Source: Piromyces finnis
Lineage: Eukaryota; Neocallimastigomycota; Neocallimastigomycetes; Neocallimastigales; Neocallimastigaceae
NCBI GenBank assembly: GCA_002104945.1
Contig: MCFH01000028.1
Span: forward strand, 1 to 64,000
Length of the DNA: 64,000 nt
Direction of reading: 5' to 3'
Shown here: in pieces, positions 1 through 11,975 of the stretch
Position numbering within the stretch: the stretch's first letter is position 1
Layout of the letters: each line of letters starts with the position of its first letter
The notes under the pieces: generated by a model
Told to the model about the DNA's origin: nothing
Seen by the model: only the letters and a program-made list of their open reading frames with translations
The model's database searches: none
Translations under genes and position numbers: made by a program

Positions 1-2545
1 GTTTCTTTATTTTTAAAATAGTATAAGGAATATAAAAAGTATGGAAAATAGTTAAAATACTTTCAATTACCTATTTTATTAAATATTGATTTAAAAAAAA
101 TTTTTTTGAAATTAAATTAAAACTATCTTTTAATTTACCACCTACTACCAGAATGAATACCACCATCCTTTTATTTTTCTGCCTAAAAGGAAAGGATGCT
201 TATAGACTCGAAAAATTTATTTTTTTAAACAAATAAACAAAATGGAAATTATCCTATTTTAGTAATTAGATTTAAATGAATAATTTTGTATATATTACAA
301 TATATTATGATATATTATAATGTTAAGTCAATTTGATAATAAAATATCATTTAAATATGTCAAAAAATTGTTCTTTCTTACCTATATTATTAATATAATA
401 TATTATATTATAAATAATATATGTAATGAATACATTTTATTTATAGATTCTATTAAATAAAATATATTATGATTGGCTCGGATTTAAGATTTTTAAATTT
501 AAAATTTACAATGTTAGTCTATTGTGAATGATAATCACATGTGCTGTGACAATATATTTATGTTTAGATTACATAATTTTTAAATATGAACAATTATAGA
601 TTAATTAAAAAAAAAGAGACCTTGACCGTTAAAGTGGTAGTAGTGAGAAAAAAAGAATTATGATAAGGATAGAAATCGTTTGTCTAATGAATAAAATAGT
701 ATAAAAATTTTATTATTCTTACATAGAATGTCCTATTAAATACTAAATAAGTAATGATTATGAATATTTCTTTCTATTTTGGTGAACATATAATTTGGTA
801 CTTTAACGCTACATTTACATTCTATATATCAAAAAAAAAAAAAAAAAATTAAAGTTTAAATGAAAAATGAAAAGAGTTTAAAAAAAGAATTAATTTAAAT
901 TCTGTATTTTAGTATTTAAAAAAAAAATGTAACCAAGCATCACACATTAAATCTTTTAAAAAAAAAAAATTAAATAAAAATGGATGGTTTTATCAAGGAG
1001 GTTCATTTGATTTTGGGTATAAAGCAAATAAACTATTATTATGTTTAATTTTACTTTTTTTTTTTTTTTTTTTACAAAGAAAGGCTTTAAATTTAAAAAA
1101 AAATTCAAATATTTTACACATAAAAATAAAGAATTAGAAAATATATAAAAGAGAAAAAAAAAAAAGTAGTATCCACTTTTTTTCTATTCATAGGATATGA
1201 GTTGGGAGAAAAATAGGCATAATGAATAAAATTATAAATTGATTTTAGTGAAGAGAATGGAGAATGGATTAAAAAAAAAAAAAAAAAAAAAACATCTAAA
1301 CCTAACCATAAATGAAAAATATAAAAAAAAAAAGAGGTAGAAAATAACTTTTAATTATCCATACATAAAAAAGTACAGCATATATATCAGAGTGCTTAAA
1401 GGTTAAATTCTATTAATTTAAAAAGTTATTATTGACTATGACTTTCTTTTATTCATTAAATATATATTAGTAGAGTAGTTAATATCAATGTCAAATGAAA
1501 TTGCTTACTTTACAATTCCTTTTTTTTTTTTACATTATCTATTTCTGAATTTTATTATTATTTTATAAAAAGAATTTATATATTTTTTATTATTTTTTTT
1601 ATTATATTTTTGCTTTTTGTTTTTAATTATTTTACTTTTTTTTTTTGTGTATCCTTTTTGATTTAGCTTTAATTTTTTTTTAACTAATTAGTATTTTTTA
1701 TTTTCTATTGTGTCTTTTTTTTTTCTTAATTTTTATTATAGGATTTTTTTTTTTTTTTTTTTTTTGCTTGTTTGGTGGGTTTTATTGACAGGGGGTTTTC
1801 ATTGATTTTTTGGATTGTTTGGATTGTTTTTTTTTTTTTTTTTTTTTTTTTTCTACAACGTTTGGCATTATTCTACTTTTTTTTTTTTTTACGATGATAA
1901 AGTAAAAAAAAAAAAAACATTCCAATACTAAGGAAAAAAAAAAAAATGCCATGAACACAAAGAAAATTTTTCTTTTTTTGCAGATACATTGATTTGTTCC
2001 TTAGCATGGCGGGATGTTTTTTCTTTCTTGAATGTATCATCATCTTTTTTTAAAAAAAAAAAAAAAAAATTGAGATTAAAACGAAAAAAGTGATAAACAA
2101 ATAGTAGATAAAAAAATTACAATAGGAATTATATATATTAACTCTAAAAAATTTTATTTTTTTTATTAAGGTAAAAAAAAAGGTGGAAATTTTTTTTCTT
2201 TTCTTTTCATAAAACTAAATATATATAATGAAAAAAAAGTAGGTAGTAGGTAGGTAGGGGTTGTGAAAAAATAAAAAATAAAAAAAAAAAAAATAAAATT
2301 TCTAAAGATGAGGATTAAAATTAAAAAATTAGTAATAAATATTATTTATATATATATAACGTGTGTGTGTGATTTAATGAATGACTTCTAACGATTTTTT
2401 TTTTCTGTGATGATTTAAAAGTAGTATAAATAGTAGTAAAAAAAATAATGAAAAGGATTCATTCATTGATCATCTTCATTCAGCAAAAAAAGGTGTATTA
2501 AAAGTTGTTGTTGTTGTTGTTGTTGTTTAAAAAAAATGGATTGAT
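1..2545. other. AT-rich non-coding stretch
   Basis: No reading frame here looks like dictyostelid coding DNA. It holds many A and T homopolymer runs, some over 20 nt near 1,740-1,850. The part next to the DnaJ stop carries a (GTT)n run at about 2,503-2,526 and would be the 3' flank of that minus-strand gene. I saw no tRNA-like or snRNA-like structure. Confidence 0.6.
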
Positions 2546-4702
2546 TTAGTGAATAAAGAGCTTCTTTAATTTTTGTAAAAAGGTTAATTCTTCTGAAGAA
2601 GTGGTTGATTCTTGTTTTTCTTCTTCTTCTTCAGTAGTAGTAGAGGTGGTGGATTCTTCTACTTTTTCGGATATTTCTTCAGCTGAGGTGACTGGTTCAG
2701 TTGAAGTTTCTGATGGATCAGTAGTGGTAGTACTGTAACTACGCTTTGATGAATTATTATTTTTATCATTATTTGGATGAACAGAATTAGTGGTGCTGGT
2801 GGTATCAGTGTTGCTGGTATTGTTGCTAGTAGTAGATGAATTTTCATTAGGAGTTGGTGTTTTGGTTTCTTTAGTGTTGTTTTGTTGTTGTTGTTGTTGT
2901 TGTTGATTAGCCTTGGCTTGATTCATTTTGGAATGGATGGCCTTCTTGGCCTTCTTTATTGGATGTTTCTTTTCTTCTTCTTCTTGGAAAAGTTTTAAAA
3001 GTTCTCTTTGTTTCTTATTAATGTGTTTTGGAATTTCAACCTTGAAGTGAATCCATTCATCACCACGAACATTGGTATCCATAATGTAAAGACCACGAGC
3101 ACGTAAAATCTTTTTATCTTCTGGTTGAATACCAGCTGGAAGATCCATTTCAATATCACCATCAACGGTTGGAATGGTAACCTTACCACCAAGTATAGCA
3201 GTAGTAAGTGGTAAATTGACATTGACATGAATATCATTCTTTTCTCTTTTAAAGATTGGATGTGGTAAAATATTAACACTAATATATAAATCACCAAATG
3301 GTCCCTTACCAAATGTTGGAGCATCACCCTTACCAGCAAGACGAAGTTGAACCATAGAATCAACACCCTTTGGAATTGGAACTTCAACTGTATCAAGTTT
3401 TCTTACAAGTCTCTTACCATCACACTTCTTACATCTCTTGTCATGTGGAATGTAGAAACCTTCACCGTGACATTGACTACATGGTCTAGCCATTCCAAAT
3501 CCACCATGTTGAATAAATTCTTGACCAGTACCATTACACTTTGGACACTTTCCAGGAGTGGATTTATTATTTGTACCAGTACCATCACAATCGTGACAAA
3601 ATACCATATGATAATATTTTAATTCTTTCTTAGTACCTTTAACAATATCCATAAAATCAATGGTCATAGTGGTTTTAATATCTCTACCTAACATACCATG
3701 GTGTTTTCTGTATGGGTCATATTGACCTCCCATACCTCCCATACCTCCCATGTTACCAAAACCACCCATATTACCAGCACGTCCAAAACCTCTAAACATT
3801 TGTTCAAATATATCAAATCCGCCAAATCCGCCAAATCCACCACGACCTTGGAAACCTTGAGCTCTAGCGTTTGGATCAAAGGCTGCATGACCATATTGAT
3901 CATATTGAGCACGCTTCTTGTCATCTGATAAAATCTATAAATATTTGTAAGTTATTTTATGGTAAATTTTAGTAAATGCTGAATCTCTACGATTAATAAT
4001 CTTTCTGAGATGCATATTAATATATGATGTAAAAGCTTTGAATATAATAGCTTACTTCATAGGCGTTTTGAATTTCTATAAACTTTTCATTGGCTTCTTT
4101 TGATTTATTGGTATCTGGATGATAGGTTTTAGCCAACTACAATTATATATAAATACAACATTATATATTAATGCATGCATAAATTAATTTATCATTTTTT
4201 AAATACATTTAAAAATTATTGTGGAAATGACGTAATTACTTTATAATAAGCAGTTTTAATTTCTTTAGCGGATGCACCTTTTTTTACACCTAAGACTTCA
4301 TATAAATCCTTTTTTGTATCTTTTGATGGTACTATATGTCATATAAACACAACATTATAAAATAGTATTATAATATATGGCAATATTTAACATTTGAATG
4401 GAGAATCATAAAAACTAAAATTTATTTTATATACATGTGTGTCATATTAAATAGTTTTAATAATTACCTGTAGCATGAAAATCCCTCTTTTTAATTTTAG
4501 AAAAAACAATTTAAAAATTTTACAATAATTAATTAGTTTTTGTATATTAAAAATATTGATAGAATACTTCTGTATTTAAAAAGATGATATACCTTTTGGG
4601 TTTTTATTATATTTTTACTATTTAATAAACCTAATAAATATTTATATATTGTTGTAAATATTTTATTATTATTCAGAGACTTTTTCCAAAAATCGATTTT
4701 TA
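2546..4702 (-). CDS. Type I DnaJ co-chaperone, probably mitochondrial (Mdj1/TID1 class)
   Basis: This is an Hsp70 co-chaperone with J domain, Gly/Phe-rich linker, zinc finger and C-terminal substrate-binding domain. Exons in transcription order are about 4702-4593, 4486-4468 (19 nt), 4331-4240, 4136-4056 and 3934-2546. All joins have GT..AG borders and keep frame. The J domain has HPD in YYKLAKTYHPDTNK. The zinc centre has the modules CHDCDGTG, CPKCNGTG, CSQCHGEG and a degenerate CKKCDGKR. The tail is low complexity (Q run, Ser/Thr, Glu-rich) and ends in a basic hydrophobic segment. The first exons encode a basic, acid-free leader ending RDFHAT just before the J domain, as in animal TID1, so mitochondrial import is inferred. 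The initiator is unresolved: the frame of the first exon has a TAA upstream and no ATG, so a further 5' exon or a sequence error is likely. The 5' limit given is the edge of the open frame. Confidence 0.88.
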
Positions 4703-4796
4703 TTCTTTTTTTAAAAAATATAAATTATCCTTTTAAAATTTTTTCTTCTTATTGTTTTAAGGTATATATGCCATTAAAATAAAATCATAAAAAAAA

Positions 4797-4988
4797 TTAA
4801 GCAAATTTCCAAATAGTTATACCTTTACTTGAAGTATTTAAAGAATAATTCTTTTTTCCATTAACACTAACTGACTTATGACAATTTATAGTATTAGAAA
4901 TAGAAGTTAATGCTGGAGCAGAATTTATTAAAGTGGTATTAACAATAGATTGAACTTTAGGTAATGTATTTTTTATTTGTGAAGACAT
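4797..4988 (-). CDS. Small ORF, 63 aa: separate gene or 5' exon of the DnaJ gene
   Basis: The ORF opens with a good dictyostelid start context (TATAAAAATG) and reads MSSQIKNTLPK, then a Ser/Thr/Asn-rich sequence ending in TAA. I do not recognise the family. It lies about 100 bp upstream of the first DnaJ exon, too close for that gene to have its own usual promoter, so it may be that gene's 5' exon. Plausible donors near its end (GTAAAG or GTATAA after the codons for Thr-Ser) leave phase 1, and I found no AG acceptor that enters the DnaJ frame in that phase. The link is therefore unproven. The protein does not look like a mitochondrial presequence. Confidence 0.35.
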   Translation of the reverse strand: MSSQIKNTLPKVQSIVNTTLINSAPALTSISNTINCHKSVSVNGKKNYSLNTSSKGITIWKFA

Positions 4989-7028
4989 TTTTATATTCTA
5001 TTATTATATATCATTTCATCGAAAATTAAATTGAATTATATATTGAAATTTAGTAAGGTTTTGAATTTTATATATACATAGTTAAATTAGAAAATATATG
5101 TGTGGTTAAACTTTATGTTGTATATTTAAATAATAAATACTAAAATAGAAAAGAAAAATACCTTTTAATATGTATTAATCTATTGATATTGATATTAATA
5201 TGATATTCTTGTATAATATTTATTGAATGTATTGTTAATTAGTATTATTAATTTTATATAATTTCTACTTTTAAGGATAATAAATAATATAAAAGATTAT
5301 AAGTTTATTAAATAGTATAGCACAAACAAATTTATAACCTCTACAATCTTTTTACTATTTTATAATCCTTTCTAATTTTTTTTTATTTATTTTTATTTTG
5401 ATCTTTTGATAAAACTATTTTTTTTTTTTTTTTTTAAATAAAAAGAAAATGATGAGCTTAAAATTTTAAATTACCAGTATTTCTATAAAAAAAAAAAAAA
5501 GAAAGGTGTAAAGAAAAAAATTTTTTATGTTTTCTGTAGGACTCTTTTCCATATATTATGATTGTATTTTAATATATTATTAATTTAATTAAATCATAAA
5601 AATTTCAATTTTATTATTCATGGAATAGAATATAAAAAAATATATTAAATGATTCTACCGAGGTCGTATATTAAAATATATTGAATAAATTTGAAAGAAA
5701 AAAAAAGTAAAATCCTTCCGTTTAATATATTAGAATATATTGGAATATATTGGAATAAATTAAATGAAATTATAGGAAAGAAAAAAAAACATTTTTATCT
5801 TTTTGTCATTTATGGTAAATTTTATGAATTAATATTTAATTTTATATAAATGAATTAATATTAAATTGTATAAATAAATTGTATAATATATATAGATGAA
5901 TAGATAATTTATAAAATAAATAAATTCCATAAAAATGGTACATTTTAAATTTATATATGTAATAATAGCGTGAAAGTAGTAAGAGAGAATAGTAGTAGTT
6001 GGTGGTGGTGGTAGGATAAAAGATTTACATTACTTAGCAATTATAAAAAAAAAAAAAAGAATGTAAAATAACTTTTCATCATCAAGTATATAATATTTTA
6101 TGATATTTTTATAGTTTTATGTTTTATACAATCTTTCTTGCAATATTTCAAAAGAAAAAAAAAAAAGGGAATTATAAAAGTAAAAAGCACAATAGAGCCA
6201 GGTTTTAAAAATTAAATAAATAATTATAAAATAGAATATAGAAAATGGTCCAAAAAGAAATAAAAAATTTTAAAAAAGATATTTGAAGAGAAACGTTTAA
6301 AGGATGAAAATTAAAGTTAAAAAAAAGAGTTTTATTAAAGAGAATATTTTTTATTTAATATCTTTTTTGTTTTATTTTGTTTTGTTTGTTTTTTTGTTTT
6401 GTTTTTTGGTTTTTATTTAAAATTAAATGAATACAAAGGAAAACTCTAAAGAAATAAAGAATTCTTTATTCATTTTCAATTTCTTTTCAAGTTTTTCTTT
6501 ATTTTTTTTTTAATTAAAGAATAAAATATATATAAATTATTTTATTGTGAATAATATTCAAATAAACTTGAATTATAATTACAATATAAAGTATATATAT
6601 CATTCCTTTAAGATTATAACGTATATAAAGTGTATCATTTAATTTTGTTTTGTTTTGTTTTGTTTTTTTTGTTTTTGCTTTGTTTTTAGTTGTTGTTGTT
6701 TTTTTTTTTTTTTTTTTTTTTGTCTTTTTTTACCAAGATAGTAATTCTATTTTTTGATATTAGATAATTACTTTAAAAATATTAATATTTAAAACAAAGT
6801 TTAAAACTTGGAATATAACAATATGATTATAGTTTACTTTTATATTTACTATTATGATAGCTATTGGTAAGAATATTTTTATATTATATATATATTTAAA
6901 TTAAATGTTAAAAAAAAAAAAAAAGTTATTATTATTGCTGTTATTTTCTATTTAATTGTTGTGTTTATTGGTTTTATTATCTATTTAATTTTTTTTTTTT
7001 TTTTTTTGTTTTGTTTTGTTTTGTTTTG

Positions 7029-7059
<31 letters not shown>

Positions 7060-7833
7060 GTTCTTTTTGTTTTTACTTTTTTGCTTATTTTATTTTATAG
7101 GATTATTAATATTTTGTTAACAATTATTATTTTTCATTAAACAATAAAATTAAAAAGTATATTTAAAATAAACTATATAAATGTGTATAGAATTACTTGT
7201 TTAAATATATTTATATTATTATAAATAATTTGAAAACTCTATTAATAATGGTTGTGCTAACTGAATGTAAAAGTATTTGGTATAATTTTTAATTTTTTTT
7301 TTTTTTTTTTTTTTTTTTTTCATTTTTACCTTGTTTGCTATTGTCATTTTATAAATATCACTATTACTATTTTTTATATGGAAAAAATGAAGAAAAAAAA
7401 AAAGGAAAAGAAAAGAAAAAAGTAAATGCATCCTTCAAATAGTTTATTTATTTAATTCTTGGTATTGAATAAATGAATAAAAAAAGCAATGGTTCTTTTA
7501 GAAGGAATTTACGAAAAATAAGAATAAAGAATAAAGAATAGAAAAAATAAGAGAATAGATGAAAAATAATAATTGAGAAATAATAATTGGTATTGATATC
7601 TTTTTATTATCATTATCATTATTATTATTTGAGTGTGTGAATTTATTTGCTTTATTTTTAAAATATAATTTATTATTATTTTTTTTAATTGTGCATTATG
7701 TTTTTTTTTTTTTTTTTTTTATCATTATTATTATTAAATAGTTATTATTGTTTCATTTTTTAATAAAATATAAAAAAAAAAAAAAAAAAAAAACATTTTC
7801 TTTCTCTTTTTTTTTTTTTATTAGTCTGTAGTA
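4989..7833. other. Intergenic DNA between the DnaJ and LAMTOR1 genes
   Basis: Very AT-rich with long A and T runs and no credible coding frame. The open frame at 7219-7431 on the minus strand is mostly a translated T run. The stretch would hold the DnaJ promoter at its left end and the 3' flank of the LAMTOR1 gene at its right end. Confidence 0.55.
7008..7057. repeat. (GTTTT)n microsatellite
   Basis: About ten uninterrupted copies of GTTTT follow a T run. A shorter, impure stretch of the same pentamer occurs near 6,643-6,665. Confidence 0.9.
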
Positions 7834-8857
7834 TTATTCAAATGAAATTACAAATTCACCAACATCTTCTATTTTTATTTCATTAAGTGAATCTTGAATT
7901 TCATTTATTATATTAGATATCTAAAATTATAAAAAAAATAGGGAAAAAAATATTTATATATAAATAAAATATTTTATATTTATAAATGAATTGATATATC
8001 TTTTCTTGAAATATAAAGAATTAAGCTCTAAGCTCAGTAGAAAACAATACAAACCTGGCTTTTTTCATCATTCTTTATTGAAGAACTAACTATAGTAGAA
8101 AAACCATTTGCATTATCAAAAAGATTCTTATTATAGTTCGATATTACTGGTAATTTATTTATTTTTTCTTTTATGGTACTATTTTGATTTTCACATTTAA
8201 CAATTATTTCTCTTTAATATTATCATAGATTATAAATTATATATACATATACATATATATATATAAAACGTTAGTATTCCTAATCATTAACCATAAAATT
8301 TCTAAAAAAAAAAAAAAAAGTTTGAATACAAATACTAACTGGTATTCCCTAGCACGCTCAATAATATCTTGTTGCTGTAGTTGATCCATTGCTCGTATAT
8401 TTGATATATCTATCAAATTTCTAAAATGGAATAAATTTTAATACTTAACCTTAAATACTACTATAAAATATTAATATTTGTACACTTACTCTGCAGTTTT
8501 CTGAACAATTTGATTTAATTTTTCTTGTTCTCTTTGTTGACTTATCAAATGAAAGTTTTGATTACTAATATAGAATTATTTTAGATTAGTATATCATTTT
8601 ATGAATGTATTATATATATTTTATTATGAATACTTACTTATCTTCACTTATATTATCATCATTTAATAAACGAGTTCTTTCATTTGGCTATTATATCATA
8701 TAAATTAATAAATATTATTATGTTTACTATTTATTCTACAGTCGATTTGATTGTAATTACTATCAATTTTATAAAGATATCTTATTAAAAATGCATTATT
8801 ACACACACTTACTTCTATTAAATCATCATCAACACAATGACTACTACAACAGCCCAT
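7834..8857 (-). CDS. LAMTOR1 (p18) homologue, Ragulator membrane anchor
   Basis: This is the lipid-anchored subunit that tethers the Ragulator complex, and through it Rag GTPases and TORC1, to late endosomes and lysosomes. Exons in order are 8857-8813, 8687-8638, 8564-8490, 8420-8340, 8211-8055 and 7920-7834. Every intron is GT..AG and the phases join into a 164-aa protein, close to the 161 aa of human LAMTOR1. The N-terminus MGCCSSHC has Gly2 for N-myristoylation and Cys3/Cys4 for palmitoylation. It is followed by an acidic and basic stretch (NERTRLL) and a helix whose LNQIVQKTAENLIDIS matches the conserved core around human LLSSILAKTASNIIDVS; then MDQ..IIERAREYQ matches MEQHEYMDRARQYS. The small exons explain why it is missed by simple ORF finding. 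The identification rests on the anchor, the core motif and the length together. Confidence 0.9.
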
Positions 8858-10230
8858 TTTTGAATATGTATAAATTTATGATTTTTTTAAAAAATTGGAA
8901 AAATAAATAAATAACGTGTAAATAATAAATAAATAAATATTGAAGTGTTTGTAATAAATAAAAGTGTTGTTTCCACTCAATGATTATGTTGATAATAATT
9001 AAATAATTCCTTTAATATTTGGCTTATGTTTTTTAAAATTTAAATATAAATGTATAAATGTATAAATAAAAATAAAAATAAAAAAAAAGTAATTAATATT
9101 AAAGAATTCTTTATAATTTTTATAAATTATTTAAATTTTTAACTTTTTTTTTTTTCTTGCTATGTTATTAATTATTATTTACCTAATTATCAACAGTGGC
9201 TTTTTCTCTTTTTAAGTTTATTATTATTCAAATTAAAAAAAATCGTAAATATTTATATTATAGTAAAAATCTCTTTAATTAAATTTTCTACTACTTGAAA
9301 GAAAGCAAAAAGTATTTTTTGATTTTTTTTTTTTTTTTTAATTTTTTAAATTTATTGATATCATTGATATTTATTAATATATAGTGTTTATATGATTTTC
9401 TATAGGATTTTATACTATTTTATATATATAAATGTAATGTTTATATATAAAATTTTCTTTTTCTTATTTTTTCTAGTTAATATATTTTTATTCTTTCTTT
9501 ATATTTTATATTGATTTTATTTGAATGTTGAATATTTATTTTTCGATTTAAACGCTTGTTTTATAAAATAAATTTAATAATTTATAATTATTTTAGTAAT
9601 TAATTCGTCTTTTTCTTTATTATTTATTGATTTATATTTAAAAAAGGTATTGCTATATATTTTATAATATTTATATATAAGATTTATAATATTTTTAACA
9701 TTGATATTTTATTTAATAAGGTATTAAACTTTTTCTTGCTCTAATAAAAAAAGACATTTTTTTTAAAAAGGAAAAGAAAAATTTAAAAATTAATTTTATT
9801 TAAAAATAAAAAAAAAATTGGTAAATAACCTTAATTAATAATAAATTGATAATAGTTTATTTCTTTTATTCATTTATATATAATTGAATTTTAATATTTA
9901 AATTAGAATCTGCTATTACATTATTAATATAGGATTCTATATATTTTAAATATTATTTGCTGTTATTTTATTGCTGCAATTGTTGCATTGTTGCTGCTAC
10001 TATTACATCCTAACAAAAAAATTATAATAATAATAATAACAAATACTATTATTAGTAGTAATAGTAATGAATTAGAGATTTTTTTATTCTATAAAAATGT
10101 TATCAATAATAGTTGTTTTGTTATCAATACTTGATTATTTATCCATTTATTTATTCATTTATTTATATTTATTTATTTATTTGTATATTCATTTATATTT
10201 ATATTTTTATTTATATTTATATATATATAT

Positions 10231-10261
<31 letters not shown>

Positions 10262-11180
10262 TTTATTTATTTATTTATTTATTGACTTATTCATTCATTT
10301 ATATTAGTTATCTATTCACATTACCTTTATCATATTATTTAATTTAAATAATTTTTATTTTTATTTGTTTGTTAATTTAGTACTATTAAGATTATATATA
10401 AAAAAATGAAATTCATTTATAAATTATTGGCTTCAGATAAAGTAGTATTATGTTACTTGTTACTTGAAAGTTTTAAGTTTTCTAATTTTAAACATTATTA
10501 ATTTTTATTATAGCATCTTGTGACCTTGAATTTTATTTCTATTTATATTGAATAATTTAAACCTAATCCTTATAAATTTAGAAATGTTTAATGGTTAGAT
10601 TATATCAGTAGGTAATATAATAGATTTTGTAATAAAACATTTTTTTCAATAAAGAAACATGTCTTAACAATGACTAAATAAAATAACTATTTGCATATAT
10701 AGCAAAATAAGGTGTACATTTAAACTCTTTTTTTTTGACAATTATTTGAATTAATTATAAAAATGAAATTTCTCTTTTGTAAAAAGCATGTATAACTACA
10801 AAATATAAAATACAAAAGCTACAATAGTATAATTTTGTCTTCTTTTAATAATTCCAAACGTATAAAACTTTAAAACTTTCTTTGCTTTTTTTTAAAATCA
10901 TTTAAACCAATAAGTTTATTTATTTAATAAGATATTTTATTTTATAATTATAAACATATATATATAACAGCTTTCTCATTAATTAACTATATATCAACTA
11001 TAATTAAAACATATAGAGTAAAAAGTTTATATAAACTTGTGCATTAAAAAAAAAAAAAAATCAATTGTTTCCAATGATAGTAATAATTTAAAACAAAATT
11101 TAAAGTGTTTTCTTAAAAAAAAAAAATTAAAAAATATATATGATATGCAATATAAAAATGATAATAAACCCTTTTAATTT
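8858..11180. other. Intergenic, AT-rich
   Basis: No supported gene. The left end is the promoter side of the LAMTOR1 gene. Open frames at 10,097-10,307 are translations of the TTTA array listed separately. Confidence 0.55.
10138..10290. repeat. (TTTA)n-rich array
   Basis: A long, slightly impure array of TTTA units with TTTATA and TTTGTA variants. It creates artificial hydrophobic reading frames on the plus strand. Confidence 0.85.
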
Positions 11181-11195
11181 TATATGTATTTTATT

Positions 11196-11975
11196 TATAG
11201 TTTATACAAGAATAAGAATTATGCATTTAAAATTTTAAAAGATTATTTTTAGAAAATTAATAATTTATAATAATTGTTAGTTAGTTCACATGCTACATTC
11301 ATATTTAAGAATTAAGATCATATGGATAATTAATAATATAATTGATAAAGTTTTTTATTTTATATATTTATCCTATTTCTTATTATTTTTATATTTTTAA
11401 ATAAAGTTAAATATCGAATGATTTTTCTATTTTAAATGCAACCTTTTATCCAACACTTTCTCAAGTTGGTATCCAATCCAAAATGATGTCAAAAAAGAAA
11501 GAAGCTTTTATAAATTGAAATTCGGTAAGGATTTATATATTTTTTATAAAGCAAAAAAATATAAGCTTTCAATTTTATTTTTATTTTATTTTTTGAACAT
11601 TAAAAATTAATAGTACAGATGTATTTGATGCAAATGATATTTGCTTCCCAAGGGTATCAAATATCATTATTTATTAGTTTACTTTAATATATATACCCAT
11701 ATTTTGTAACATAAAATATATATAGGCTTTTGAATTTATATTACAATTCCAATATTATATATATTTTATAACTTTTTTTTTTTTTTTTTTTTTTTCAGCA
11801 TATCAATTATTATTGTTAGAGATTAATAGATTTTATACCAGTTCTTTATAAACATTTCCAAAAAAAAAAAAAAAAAAAAAAATAAATACAATATTATTTA
11901 TTTTTGTAGTTATTGCAAGTGATGGATCTCCCATCTCATACCATGAATATCACCAGTTTTAATAAAATTAAAGTA
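11196..11975 (+). pseudogene. Decayed multi-exon gene remnant, family not recognised
   Basis: Short blocks of normal-looking coding sequence are broken by stops. One block (about 11438-11525) reads LLSNTFSSWYPIQNDVKKER and runs to a GGTAAGG donor. After an acceptor-like ACAG it joins in frame to DVFDANDICFPR (about 11621-11655), which ends at a GTATCA donor. A further block after a T-tract acceptor near 11,800 reads AYQLLLLEINRFYTSSL then stop. Another near 11,910-11,965 reads IASDGSPISYHEYHQF then stop. Upstream, about 11196-11252 reads LYKNKNYAFKILKDYF then stop. The first block follows a TGA with no acceptor between, so an intact product is not possible as read. I cannot name the parent family. 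Confidence 0.45.
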
